From: Welwitschia mirabilis
Taxonomy: Eukaryota > Gnetophyta > Gnetopsida > Welwitschiales
Direction of reading: 5' to 3'
Length of the DNA: 64,000 nt
Assembly (NCBI GenBank): GCA_051453625.1
Contig: JBOZIK010000001.1
Span: forward strand, 97,843,834-97,907,833
Shown here: positions 49,101 to 60,260 of the stretch, piece by piece
Layout: each line of letters begins with the position of its first letter
Position numbering within the stretch: the first letter of the stretch is position 1
Program-made: the position numbers and the translations under genes
Notes under the pieces: model-generated
Databases searched by the model: none
Seen by the model: the letters and a program-made list of their open reading frames with translations, nothing else
What the model was told of the DNA's origin: nothing

Positions 49101-49958
49101 NNNNNNNNNNNNNNNNNNNNNNNNNNNNNNNNNNNNNNNNNNNNNNNNNNNNNNTCTAACTCCCCTATTAACTTATTAATTTGGTTTATATTAACTTATA
49201 GATTAAATGTAATGCTTAATAGTTGTATTTGTGGATTTTTTCATCATGTTACTATTATAAATATTTTCAGTTAGATCTTTGTTATTACCATTGTGAAATA
49301 TGTATTTTATATAAACCTTAAATTCTTGGTGTCAATCATTCTCTATTAAATCTATTCTAATAGCTACGGATTAGGCCTGAACATAGAATTTTCATTATTT
49401 AGATCAATTATGGGTACTTCCTTATATCTATTTCTTTTTAAAATGTGGCGAAGCTTATATTTTGAACAAATACTATAAGGCTTTATCTTAGCATGAAAAC
49501 TAAGAAACTTATTAGTAAGACATTTCTTAGCTATTTCTTATTTAAAACAATGATTTTATTTAGGCCTAGCATTATTTTATTTTTATTATAATTTTTCTTA
49601 AGGTATTCATATAGTTGGAAGTTTTATATAAGATCCGAGGCTTTTTTCAATTGTAAATTGATAGAAGCATTATATTTCCTTTTAGTAGTACATTTTCTAT
49701 TCATAGAAAAATTTTCCTTTTAACTATAAGTATTGGAACCTTACATTTTAATTGTTAAATCATTTCTTTATGCTCGAAAGTTTGAGACCATTGTATTTTT
49801 ATATTAGAACCTAAGATTATGTGATTATTTTAAGTTGGAAGTTACATTTTAAATAAAGCATGATTTTAAGCTGTGCATAAGCTTGACCATTAATCTTGAA
49901 CAAGAAATTTATGTTTTTTAGTGCATCATTTTGGATTACAAAAAGTTTGCATGTTACA
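46143..49958 (+). mobile_element. E3 5' LTR (about 3.1 kb without the gap)
   Basis: Aligns over its whole length with 54083-57002: ttatattggtggc, attaatgtgatgca, gattaatgatatg.att, cagggtaa.tagtt, ttttaagaaa.ac.aa.a, atatattctagtctt.gatgta, ttgaacaagctattatgttttgacttgagaagtt-like and gcataa.cttg. It begins opposite the TGTTTAAATTTTTC start of the 3' copy and ends at TGTTACA (49958). The 695-base gap inside is flanked by the same ~30 bases on both sides, so most of its apparent length is probably not real. Confidence 0.85.
48460..49154. other. Assembly gap with duplicated edges
   Basis: tctaactcccctattaact lies immediately before (from 48425) and immediately after (49155) the N run. The 3' LTR has a single corresponding site near 56244 and no extra DNA. 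Confidence 0.9.
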
Positions 49959-49961
49959 TTT

Positions 49962-49974
49962 TCATATTAAAGCC
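49962..49974 (+). promoter_or_regulatory. Decayed primer-binding site of E3
   Basis: TCATATTAAAGCC stands at the same distance after the LTR end as TGGTATCAAAGCC does in E2. The following bases (taggct against taggtt) also match. Confidence 0.6.
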
Positions 49975-52900
49975 TAGGCTATTGTATTAGTTGAATAACA
50001 TAACTAAACATTTTTCAATCAATCTAGGTTGTGAAGATGCTTCTTAAAAGATAACCAACACCTCCTTATACTGATAGTAGGTCATTTGTTTTAGCTATTA
50101 ATAATAAGATATATGAATTACATGAAAGAAAAAATGGTAGAAAAAAGGAAGCATCTATCAAAAAATTTGATTTATTGAATCCAAGAGCAAATTGTATTAT
50201 TCATTAAACTATTCAACATTTCTCATCTAAACCTCATTTCATGTGACAGGGAAAGTCTACATCCTTTTGAAAATGATAATTAAACTTCATGAATTGGTTT
50301 GCATACTGGAAAATGTAATTTTAGCTTCTTTAGTAGAGTGTTCTCTAGAAAGAGCTTTAAATCGATAACATATTTCTCTAATCTATAACATAAATTTTTT
50401 TTTTTCATCTAAAGTAAGAAAACCCTTAATCAATCAAATGGTGGGAGAATCAAAATTATAACTTTGATTTATGTTTTTATTTTTGTGAAAATGTATAAAA
50501 TCATTATTGTAGAACTCAACATTACTAGAAATATGATTACTACTTACAAATGCCATCTTGATAAGGTTGTCATAACTCACCCTATATTTAGTAGTAATGT
50601 TGAAGAATGCATCTATAAAAATATTAGACTTAGTAAGTAGTTACACTATGTGTAAAAAATTTCTAATAATTTCATTATTATCTATCGTCTTCTTAGCTAC
50701 TTTTATTTAGCTAAATTGAGGATTAAGGGGTAAATTTGGTAATATATGTAATGGATGCCTTTATTTCTACCCTTAATTCTAAGAGAATTATATGAAGTTA
50801 TTTCATGACCTCTAATATGATTATTTATTTTTAGAAATCTAACTTTTTCGTTCTCAATTTATTGTCTTTTATTTCTATTTATATTTCATTCTTCATGGTT
50901 TATGTTAATTTTGAGTTTCACAAGTCTAGTTAGTTATTAACTTAATGATTCACAATCTTGAATACTTGACTAAGAATAAATATTTAAGACTTTAAATTTT
51001 CCATTTTTTTCATAAGAGAAAATTATTAGATTAATTTTAATTGATGTCTTTACTAATTTTAATTTAGTTAATATTTATCATCTTATGATTTTTTTCCCTT
51101 CAAATTTGATATGGGACTAAGTCTAATCATATTTTAAAAATTATAATTCTTTATTACATATGATGAAGTAGAAAACATATAATATCATTAATTATCTTGA
51201 TGTGGTATTATGATCATGTTACTGTAACGATGACCTAGATACTCTCTTTGTTTTTCACTATTCTACTTTTTTTGTATAATAATTCATTAATTATTATTTT
51301 TATTTGAAATATCTCTTTTAATACATATCCTTAAGAGATTTTTCTAGTAGTGATAAAGATTAAGGTTAGTATATGTTGTCATGAGGAAATTATTTTTAAA
51401 TTTGGTGTATTACATTTCTCTAGTATAAGAAGACATGTGGATATGAAAGCAAATAGTTCACAGTTTTCTACATGGAATGTTGCATTGTTTTTTCTTTTAA
51501 TAGTCTAAGAGAATATATAAATATTTATTCTTTTTTGTTTCAGTGATTATGAAATCTCCTCTTATTTATTGCCACTCAGATAACATGGACAATTAATCAA
51601 TGTATGAGACTTCTATGATTGACTTCCTAGAAAGATCCTCCACCTCTACTTGGAACTTTAAATTTGCTTGCATTTTTCTTTTATTATTCTAAAAAGAAAA
51701 TAATAGAGTTTGATTTCTTAAAGCTTTTATTAAAATTTCATGTCATCTCCCAATGTTAAAGCCATTTAAACAATACTTTGAAAATTAACTTTTAGAACTT
51801 CTACTAGAAGCCTATTAGTCCACTTTATTTAAAGCTTCAAATGAGTTTATTCTATATTTATTTTAAAGAGGTAATTCATGTAAGTAGTTTCTTAAGTTTA
51901 ACATATTTTAATTCTTAGATCTAAGGATGGAGCATGATTTTTATGTAAAGAAATAGAGATTTTAGAGTACTTTTGAATATTCTAATTTTTAATTAAGTTT
52001 TAAAACAATATTTGTAGTTTTTTGAAGTATATGTGATGGTAGATTATCTAGCTAAATTCATGAAAAATTTAAAGATTGACTCATTTAAAGTTAGTACATG
52101 TATTATTGATTTTTCTTCATTAAAAGTAAATAGGTATATCAATAAGATTTCTTTGCTTACCACACATTTTAATAAGGGATATTACCTTTCAAAGAATAAT
52201 TATTGATTTTAAGAAAATTTAAATGATCTTTGATTAGGATAAATGACTAGTTCTTACAATGACTAAGGTATTTCCATTAGCATTTCAATTTTAAAAACTA
52301 TTTACATTAGCTAATAACATTCATATTTTTGGCTATCTAGTAGGTCTTTGTATACTTCTTTGAGTTCATTACAATATTATTAGTTTAGCATTTTCATTCA
52401 TATTCCTTTCCTTTAGTTTTCATGGAAAAGAGAGTTTGTTGATCATAATTGCATGCATCAAATGATATTGAACTGTACATGTATCTATGATGAAACTATA
52501 TATTATTCTCTTTCATTGTGGTTTATTTATTAGTTTATATTTTATTATTAGTTATATTGTAAAGCTTTTTAAAAATACTACTTTTGAAGCATAATGATGC
52601 AAATTTATACTAATGTGAAAGTCATATGATCTATACTTATTTTTGAGATTCTATGTGTCATTAAAAATTTCTTCAGGCATAGTTCCAAATGAAAACAGAA
52701 GTTTCATATTTCATACTATTACTACAGTGGATGTAGTATCGCCTGTTTATTCAAATCCATATCATGTGGGAAATGACTTCTCATATGAAATGTGTTAATG
52801 CTTACATAAAGCATTTAATTGGAGAGACTAATTTGCTTAAAAAATTAAAAAATAAATTAATAAGAGATTTTGATTTTTCCTTCAATCATTTATACAAATA

Positions 52901-53400
52901 AAAATTTTTCTTGTTTATTAACAATGAAGCAGCTATGGCTGTAAGAAAATTTCTAAGATTGGCAAGTGCTTTATATGAAGGATAAATGATTTGCTATTTC
53001 AAGAAAGAAAGCTCCTATTAACAAGATTCTTAGTTCATTTAATTATCTTTTATTTTATGGCTTTCTTTTAAACTTTCAAAATGGTAATCAATCATCCTAA
53101 TGTGAAAAGAAACTACTTATGAGATGAGAAGTTAGAAAAATAGATTGCTTATATGATTATATAAAAATGAACTCATCATGGCAAGGACCTTTAAATCATC
53201 TCCAGATAATCCTAAAGTTTGCATGAAAAAATCTATTTATTCAAACTTGAAAGTGGCTTTGATTATTTTTTAGGCACTTAAAATGGGAGTATTTAGTGCA
53301 AAAATAGAAAAAACCAACCAAATTTGAAAGACTTATTAAAGTTAGTAATTTTGGACATTGGTGGAACTTCGATAGAGCATTTAGCATTAGTTAAGTTTAT
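49975..53400 (+). mobile_element. E3 interior, gag and most of pol unreadable
   Basis: Begins about 60 bases after the primer site with a possible gag start (a frame near 50038 reading MLLKR). Because the integrase C-terminus is clear further on, this should hold gag, protease, RT and RNase H, but I cannot read a reliable motif. The interior is about 4.1 kb, shorter than a full gypsy gag-pol (about 4.5-5 kb). Confidence 0.5.
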
Positions 53401-54015
53401 TTGTAATAATAGCTATTAAGAATCAATTGTGTGTTACCTTTTGAAGCTATCTATTGAAGGATTTGTAGAAATTCAATATCTTAATCTAATTCTTATGATA
53501 AAAATCTCATAAAGGTTTATTCTACTCAAAAATTAGAAAATAAGGTTAAGTTAGTAAGGAGAAGATTACATATGATAAAATATAGGTAAGAAAAATATGT
53601 AAGTAGTCAAAGAAAACTAATAGAATTTCAAGAAGGATACCATATGTTTCTTAAAATTTCACCATTTATGATCATATTCCATTTTGGTAAGAAAGGCAAA
53701 TTAACACTAAGATTTATAAGGTTATAGTAATAAGAATACTAACTTCCTTATTGAATTAGTTTTACCACCATAATTATCTTTACATCATAATGTATTTCAC
53801 ATTTCATTATTGAGAAAACCTGTAACTAATATAACAAAGATGATTTCAATCCAAGAAGTAAACATTTAACTAGACTATACAGTTGAATTCTGGCCAATTA
53901 TAATTTTCTATCAAAAGAAAGTTATTCTTAGAAGAAGATAAACTCAGCTTTATAAATTGTGATGGTTAGAATAGATAGAAGTAAAAGCTACTTGCAAATA
54001 TGAGATAGATAGTAT
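53401..54015 (+). pseudogene. E3 integrase C-terminal part
   Basis: Near 53430 CVLPFEAIY (the x-x-P-F-E-A-L-Y-G-R box). At 53614-53700 LIEFQEGYHMFLKISPFM, then FHFGKKGKLTLRFI (the E-F-x-x-G-D-x-V-F-L-K-V-S-P and F-G-K-x-G-K-L-x-P-R-F-I-G-P boxes). At 53780-53824 HHNVFHISLLRKPV, and at 53880-53900 YTVEFWP. The L-R-N-K and A-T-W-E boxes are only partly legible (VILRRR near 53920-53940, VKATCKYE near 53980-54005). This is the del/Tekay-like type of plant chromovirus integrase by motif; stops and frame breaks make it inactive. Confidence 0.8.
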
Positions 54016-54063
54016 ATAGTAAAAACTTAGCTTTTTTGTTAAGTCTCTTCTTAGAAATGTCTT

Positions 54064-54082
54064 AAGGGAAAGAGAAATTTCA
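54064..54082 (+). promoter_or_regulatory. Polypurine tract of E3
   Basis: aagggaaagagaaatttca immediately before the 3' LTR start. Confidence 0.65.
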
Positions 54083-57002
54083 TGTTTAAATTTTTCAAGG
54101 TCCAATAATTTAGCCCAAATAGTTAAATAAAAACTAAATAAAAATAATTACTATCTTATTGGTTTTAGTAATCTACTTTAATTGCTAAATTATTTATTTA
54201 TTATTATATTATTATTTGAGATGAAATTCTTTATTTAATTAGATTTTCTTTTGTAACTAGCATACTTATTATATTGGTGGCCGTTTCTTTGTAATTGCTA
54301 AGATTAATGTGATGCACTATGGTTTGGATTTATTTCATGAATTACTTATTTTAGTAAATTCTAGTAATTTTCTTTAAATTATAATTACTATCATTAATGA
54401 TATGTATTGTGATTGGCATTATTTCATTCCTTGCTTAATTTTATAAAATGCTAAGAAATATATTGAATTGTAACTACTGTAATTAATGATATGCATTGTG
54501 ATTGGCTTTTTTCCATTCCTTACTTAATTTTATAAGATTCCAAAGAACCTATTAAATTGTAACTACTATTATTATATTTATGGAATCTTTTATCTATAGC
54601 TATCAATGACCTCGTTCTATTATTTATTATTTATGATAAACTTATTTATTATTTAGTTTATTCCCACTAACTAAGTGTGCAATGGTATAGGAAAGTGAAG
54701 TCAAAACCATTTTTCAAAATAGTGGCATGATTGTGTGACTAAACAATTCTTGAGCCTATTGAGCTCTTATAAAAAGAAATACTTTTTACTTAGGTTTGAT
54801 TATTAGAGAACTTCATTGGCTTAAAATTTTTTATTAAATATTATTTATCTTAGAGTATTTGGAGCTTAAGGAGTAGTAATCTCAAAGATTAAAAACTTAA
54901 TCTTGAATTGTAGGTATGGTTTAGGAAATTGTCCTTGAATATTTTATAAGAATGTTATATTAAATTGAAGTGTTTCTTACATGATTTCCTAAATTAGTTG
55001 AATTCTTACTCATTTAAATTATTTAGCATTTCTATGTAATTAAGCGTTATGCTGTTCATTACTTTAATAAACTGTAATGCTTGTTAATGTACTTGTATGT
55101 TTTTGGATTCTTCTTCTTACATCTTTTTTATGCTTTGGGCTTCTTATTCTTTTACTTTTGTATGGTCTATATTCCCCCCTCCCTTTTTTTCCTTTTTAAT
55201 ATCTTGTGTAGTTCTCATGGTTTTCCTATATCTTTTACATGTGGACTATAGGTATGATTCTATTGTATTCCTGCATCTTTTGTATCATAAAGGTTTTCTC
55301 TTAAATACTTGTGTAACTTTGTGATTTCTTGCATGTTTTTATTACTTCAATAAATTCCTATTCAATGATACTTGTTAATCTTACTTGCTTAGTTAAGTTT
55401 TCTTTCTTTGTATTTATTATCTTTTAAGTTGAAATGTCTACTCTTAAATGGTGTAATAGCTTCTAATATATGTAGTTCTTGAAGAAAATTAAAATGAAGA
55501 ATTTAACTTTTAAGGCTCAGGGTAACTAGTTTTATGAACCTCAGAGGGTAAAACCTCTTTTATACTTTCATTAATCATGGAAGTGCATTATTAAAGATGA
55601 AGGGATGAATTGCATATTTGTGCACATGCGCATGCGTGCGCATACACACATACACACACATACACATTATAACTCTTTTAGTTATAAACAACAGGGATGT
55701 CTGGGTGAACCTCAGAGGGGAATCTCTGTTGTGCTATTATTGGCCATACAAGTATACCTCTATGCATTATGGAATTATTGATATTCTTTTAGAAAGGCAC
55801 CTCTAAATTACTAGAATTGGAATACAACTTTGAGATCATAGAAGATTGAATGAATTTTAAGAAATACCAATAGAGCCTAAAGTCTCATTTATTATATTGA
55901 TATATTCTAGTCTTGGATGTATCTCATGGTTATCATCTTACATTCATCTATTAGCTATATTCTTTAGGTTTTCATTATCTTTATTTCCTTCCTCCACTAC
56001 ATGGCCCATAATTAGGACTTGATGAATGCATTTATCATGCCAGATTTTTCATATAGATCAAGATGTTGGCATGGATGCTAGCCATCTATAAAGGAATGCT
56101 TGTTACTATTGGCTTAAGCTATTTTTATTCTTTGCTTATTTATTTTATGCTCAATGTGTTTACAATTTGTATTAACACTAAATGTTTGAACCAGCTATTA
56201 TGTTTTGACTTGAGAAGTTTCTATAGCTATTATGTTAATGTTGAACTCCCTTATTATCTTATTGATTTATTTTATATTAACTTGTAGATTGATTCTAATG
56301 GTTAATATTTATAATTGTGTCTTTCTCTTTATCATGTTACTATCATAAATATTTTTAGATAGATCTTTGTTGTTGCCATTATAAAATATGTATTTTATAT
56401 GGATTCCAAATTTTAGGTGTTCATCATTCTTTATTAAATCTATGCAAATAGCTATAGATTAAGGCCTCGACATAACAATACCCTTATTTAGATTAATTAT
56501 GGGTATTTCCTTTTTTTTTTTTTAAAACATGGTGCAGCTTGTATTTTTAACAAATCCTATAGGGTTTTACCTTAGCGTGGGAATTAAACAATCTATCAAT
56601 AATCAATGTCTTAGCTATTACTTAATCTCAAATGCAATTTTTGTTAGGGCTAATATTATTTTCTTTTCACTATGATTTGAATTGAGATCTCTATGTCGTT
56701 GTCAATTTTTTATAAGATTTGAGCCCTCTTTCCATTGTAAATTGACATATGAAAATTTTCATTTTGACTAGAAGTCTTGGAACTTTACATTTTAACTATT
56801 AGAGAATTTATTTAAGCCTAAAAGTTTTAGATTATCATAATTTTATATTAGAACCTACTATTGTGTGATTGTTTTAATCTGGATGTTACCTTTAAAACAT
56901 AGTATACTTTTAAGCTATGCATAAACTTGGTTATTAATCTTAAACATCACATTTATGTTTATCAGTGCATTATTTTGGGCTACAAAAAGTGTGGATATTA
57001 TA
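54083..57002 (+). mobile_element. E3 3' LTR (2.92 kb)
   Basis: TGTTTAAATTTTTCAAGG ... GTGGATATTATA. It is the gap-free partner of 46143-49958. It includes an (AC)n-rich patch at 55617-55668 that also carries gcatgcg motifs and is absent from the 5' copy. The final TA should be CA, a C-to-T change. Very long LTRs with a Met-type primer site fit the del/Tekay group. Confidence 0.85.
55617..55668. repeat. Alternating purine-pyrimidine microsatellite
   Basis: gcacatgcgcatgcgtgcgc followed by an (AC)n-type run. It lies within the E3 3' LTR only. Confidence 0.9.
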
Positions 57003-58015
57003 AGATTCCACTATGATGGTAAAAGAGGTGTAATTAAAATTATCCAAACTAATGACTCCTAACCACATCTTTATAAGTCTCAGTATGATTTTATTAAAAT
57101 TGTAATTGATGTCAAAGATCAAGATCTCTTACTAGGTATATGTAAATGCCTCAAATTTGGATTAGATGTGTGGGGAATTTTGAGGTTTGGGCTATTGATT
57201 TTATTTGTTTAATTGGTCCTAAGTTTCATGTGAAAAAATACATAATTGTTTGCATAGATTTTCTAATCCAATGGATGGAAAAAAAAAGTAATTATTAATT
57301 GTATTTCCAAAACTCCTACCAAGTCCTTTCACAAAAACATCATCAGTAGATTTGAAGGCCATATTTTTATTATCATAGTAATTTTAGAATTTTATTTTCC
57401 AAGATCCACTTATTTACTTTGAGATCTTTCATCATTTTAGTTATAACTTATCATTCGTAGTCAAATGAGTAACTAGGAAATATAACTAGAGAAATAAAAA
57501 GGATTTTGTTGAAATAGTCAACAAAAGAAAGACAGATTGACTCAAAAATTAGATGAAGCTCTTTACACATATAGGATGACACAAGAAATAATAATAGGAT
57601 ATTCTTGTTATGCACTAGTTTATAGCAAATCAGTAACATCACATAAAAAGTTTAAGATAAAGACATATTTGCTAGCAAAGAAGTTAAAGTACCAATTATA
57701 AAAAGTCATAGAAAATTAATTACGAGAGGTAAACTTATTAGAGGAAAAGAGAGAATGAATGTTATTATAGAAGGAAAAGACACAAAAGAAAACAAAGCTT
57801 ATCACCCTAGAAAAATTATACATAAGGATTTTGCAATAGGATAAAACATTATCATTTTCAATCCTAAAGATAATTATTATAATGAAAAAATTGTAGAAAA
57901 ATGATTAGGACATTTTAAAGTGGTAAATGTTTACAAGAATGGTGCTAATAAAGTGAACTCTTCTTATTTTGATAAGTATTACATTCTAAATATGAATAAG
58001 TTAAAAACCTAGATT
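57003..58015 (+). pseudogene. G1 integrase, right half (core and C-terminus)
   Basis: Continues the zinc-binding region cut at 46142: FHYDGKRGVIKIIQ, then YKSQYDFIK. At 57188-57202 WAIDF, the first catalytic Asp box (W-G-I-D-F), followed at about 57230-57275 by YIIVCIDFLIQWMEKK. At about 57540-57600 LTQKLDEALYTYRMTQEIII (the L-D-D-A-L-W-A-Y-R-T box), then YALVYSK. At 57805-57980, after a frame shift, AYHPRKIIHKDFAIG, then GHFKVVNVYKNGANKV (the G-P-F-x-V-x-x-V-x-x-x-G-A box), ending MNKLK (R-L-K). Athila/Tat type. Confidence 0.85.
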
Positions 58016-58800
58016 AAATAGTTATCAATTTTAAAATTCCATAAAAACCCACATATATTGTAAAACATACTTCCTATTTTTCAAAATTAATCTAGGAAAT
58101 TATATGAATTTGAGAAATTTTAGCTAAAAAAGAAAGGTCAGCATGAAAGAGGTATCATAAGGAATATCATATAGAATTTCATATTTATTTAAATAAAAAA
58201 TAAATAAAATTTATAAGCATTTACTGTGTTGTTTAATGATTTTCCCTTATTTTATTTGAAATGTTAAAATAATTGTACCAAAGAAAATATTTTTAAAAAG
58301 GGTCTTTGACAAAGTGCCTCTTCTTCCACTTAACTTCACCACAAGTAAAGTTGGTTACTCTATTAGGATACCCTCTTTGAAATGTGAGTAATGAGTTGCC
58401 TTCTAAACTAGTTCCTAATTGGATCTTTTAAATTATCCAACTTCATTAGGGGTAAAGATTTTTATTAAACCCTATCCTTTAGCATTGAAGAAATGATTAA
58501 TTGAGGGAAGCTTATTTAAGCGAAGTGTTTTTAATGTGATATATTCCAGAGATCAATTTTAATCCATTCTTTATAAAGCTTTAATTAATGCATGATCCTT
58601 CTTTCAATGGAGATTTCCAAGTTTATAATAATTTAGGATACTATTTTTACATAGTTATTTAATTTTTTTAAGATTTTGGTCAAGAAAGAAGAATTAGAAT
58701 GTAACAATAGTATTGAAAACAAAACAACCATTCCATTAGAAACTAATAGTTTATTATAGTATTGAGGATGTAATTTTTAACTTCCTATCATTAAATATGT
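58016..58800 (+). other. 3' region after G1 integrase, no domain seen
   Basis: AT-rich with no recognisable frame. G1's 3' LTR was not identified here or further on. Confidence 0.4.
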
Positions 58801-58901
58801 AAGAGAAATGCTTAATGGCAAAAAAGAAAATGAAGAACAGGAAGGAGAACAGAGTAGAGGAATAGAGCGAACATGGAAAAGAAAGAGCGAGGTATCCCAG
58901 A

Positions 58902-59161
58902 ATGGCTTCGCGTTATGCATCATTTTGCAGGCCTACAAGGAACTTCTTTGCATCAGAAAGGAATGCATTCGCCAGAAGACCTCATTCATCACCATCCACT
59001 GGCATCGGAACCGCATTAAGAAGATATCGTAGTTCTTGATTTAGATAATGATTCGTTTGCACAGCGCTATCGCATTACCGAAGCTCGTTTCACGTCTCAG
59101 TTTCAACTCTCAATCTGGTTGCGCTCTTCCTCTTGCTCTGAAATACTTACATAGCAGTTGA
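58902..59161 (+). pseudogene. NFD6-like small mitochondrial protein, broken
   Basis: ATG at 58902 opens 45 codons: MASRYASFCRPTRNFF, then ARRPHSSPSTGIGTALRRYR, ending RSS at a TGA (59037). This is an Arg/Ser-rich, acid-free leader typical of mitochondrial targeting. After a short break another frame (59048-59158) gives HSAIALPKLVSRLSFNSQS and then GCALPLAL. Leader plus an H-S-A-I-A-x-x-x-L-x-S-x-L-S block is the layout of plant proteins named NUCLEAR FUSION DEFECTIVE 6-like. The central block between the two parts seems deleted. Purine-rich DNA upstream (58800-58900) could be the 5' UTR. Family call is from memory of the pattern, so moderate. Confidence 0.5.
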
Positions 59162-59164
59162 AAA

Positions 59165-59610
59165 CTGCCAATCACACACAGAGATGTGAAAGCATCAAAT
59201 AATGGTTCAGATGGTTATAAAGGGAAGCTAAAAACTACTACTGTCACTTTTTGAGGAATTGAAGGAGTCTCATCAGGAATGCATCAAACAGGAATCTCAC
59301 TTTTTTGGTTCAGATGGTTTTTCTTCTTTCTCTTCCTTGAGAAATCCTTGCGTTCTGACAAGGGCTTACTGCAGATGTGCCATGAAGGAAGAAAGTTTTA
59401 TTGGTAGTAGAAAATGAGGTAATTCTTGGAAAGTTTATGAAAGTTTCTAAGGAGTTGAATAAATGTTTAGATGCTCTTCCTTTCAGCGAACTAGAGGTTT
59501 CAGACGAAGTGCGTGAGTAGGCATCAGAAGATTCGGACATTCATACACTAGATTTCATGTCCCTAATAACAGATGCTATGGAGAAAGCTTGAGCTTTACC
59601 TGAACAACAA
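59165..59610 (+). pseudogene. Plant U-box (PUB) E3 ligase N-terminal domain fragment, copy 1
   Basis: Across three frames it reads LLLSLFEELKESHQECIKQ (about 59236-59293), then KSLRSDKGLLQMCHEGRKFY, then after a +1 shift VENEVILGKFMKVSKELNKC followed by LDALPFSELEVSDEVRE with a stop and DFMSLITDAMEKA. This is the helical U-box N-terminal domain that precedes the U-box and ARM repeats: L-L-x-x-F-E-E-L, then a C-x-x-G-S-K-L-Y-L-type box, then the L-P-x-x-x-L-x-x-S-D-E-V-R-E box. The U-box and ARM repeats are absent. Two frame breaks and stops mark it as a pseudogene. Confidence 0.75.
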
Positions 59611-59712
59611 AATGTCTAAATCTAAAGAGAGAGCTAACGGGTTCAGAGACTTCACTTTAATATTTGATAATCATTGAAATTTTCGAGTTCTGTAATGGCA
59701 TTGTTTTGAAGC

Positions 59713-59868
59713 ATTTTCCTGGAGACATTCGAGAGCGTTCAAAACTCGAAGGCTATAAGAGTTTCCTTGAAGGACTCTAACGATACGATGCTCAAAACTT
59801 CTATGGTATTCGAATCCCCTTGCTCCAAAGTTAGGATTTTGGAAGAAATCTGCGAGAGTTTAGTGTGA
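59713..59868 (+). pseudogene. Open 51-codon stretch between PUB and EXO70 fragments, unidentified
   Basis: Reads IFLETFESVQNSKAIRVSLK, then SMVFESPCSKVRILEEICES, ending at a TGA. Composition looks protein-coding and it sits in the GC-richer island, but I do not recognise it. It could be more of the PUB gene or a fourth fragment. Confidence 0.3.
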
Positions 59869-59883
59869 AGCTCCTTTGGACTG

Positions 59884-60258
59884 ATGGCTTCATCTTTGCA
59901 AATGAGACAACTTTTAGAGGTGCAAGAATCACCGACGGAAACTCTGAAGTGGTCGAAGAAGGTGGAAGAGGCATTGCAGAGAAGCGGGCTACAGCTCGAG
60001 CAGATTCAGCAGAGGTTTCTGCAGCTTGTGAAGGTGGTTTTTCCGATGCGCGAACGCAACGATGTCTTGGCGAATATCAGTGATCAGATAGATCGCGCTG
60101 TCGGCCCCATGGTTGCACTTCCAGGGGATTTCGATACCATTCACAGCCTTGAGAAACCCTAGCTTAGTGATCCATGCAAGGGAATCTAGGGGTATTTGGA
60201 GGCATCAATAATGGACAATGCTCTTCATTATTAGAATTTTGCACGATGGCACAAAAAC
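59884..60258 (+). pseudogene. EXO70 exocyst subunit N-terminal fragment
   Basis: ATG at 59884; 92 codons to a TAG at 60160. The frame reads SKKVEEALQRSGLQLEQIQQ, then DQIDRAVGPMVALPGDFDTI with HSLEK. After the stop, still in frame, LSDPCKGI, a second stop, then GYLEASIMDNALHY and a third stop. This follows the plant EXO70 N-terminus (coiled segment L-E-K-S ... G-P-R-L-E-E-I ... I-x-R-A-V-G-P ... F-D-x-V-H-x-L-E ... S-D-P ... G-Y-L). EXO70 tethers secretory vesicles at the plasma membrane; the large C-terminal domain is absent here. The A-V-G-P pattern suggests one of the EXO70.3-like clades, but I am not sure. Confidence 0.7.
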
Positions 60259-60260
60259 TG

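Larger units (their letters stand above)
58801..60260 (+). other. GC-richer island: cassette of three host-gene fragments
   Basis: Base composition changes sharply near 58850, with many CG dinucleotides (e.g. gcttcgcg, agcgctatcgc, gatcgcgc), and returns to AT-rich after about 60470. In order on the plus strand it holds NFD6-like, PUB N-terminal and EXO70 N-terminal fragments, each partial and without its usual remaining exons. Part is duplicated at 63436-63900. Either a transposon-captured cassette or a remnant of gene duplication; I found no terminal repeats that decide. Confidence 0.65.

Noticed and set aside
46138-57007. Target-site duplication for E3
   Set aside because: The five bases before 46143 (catca) and after 57002 (agatt) do not match. 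A loose similarity of gaattca and agattcca is not enough to claim.
59310-59540. Minus-strand frame at 59310-59540 (and 63528-63719)
   Set aside because: Antisense shadow of the PUB fragments.
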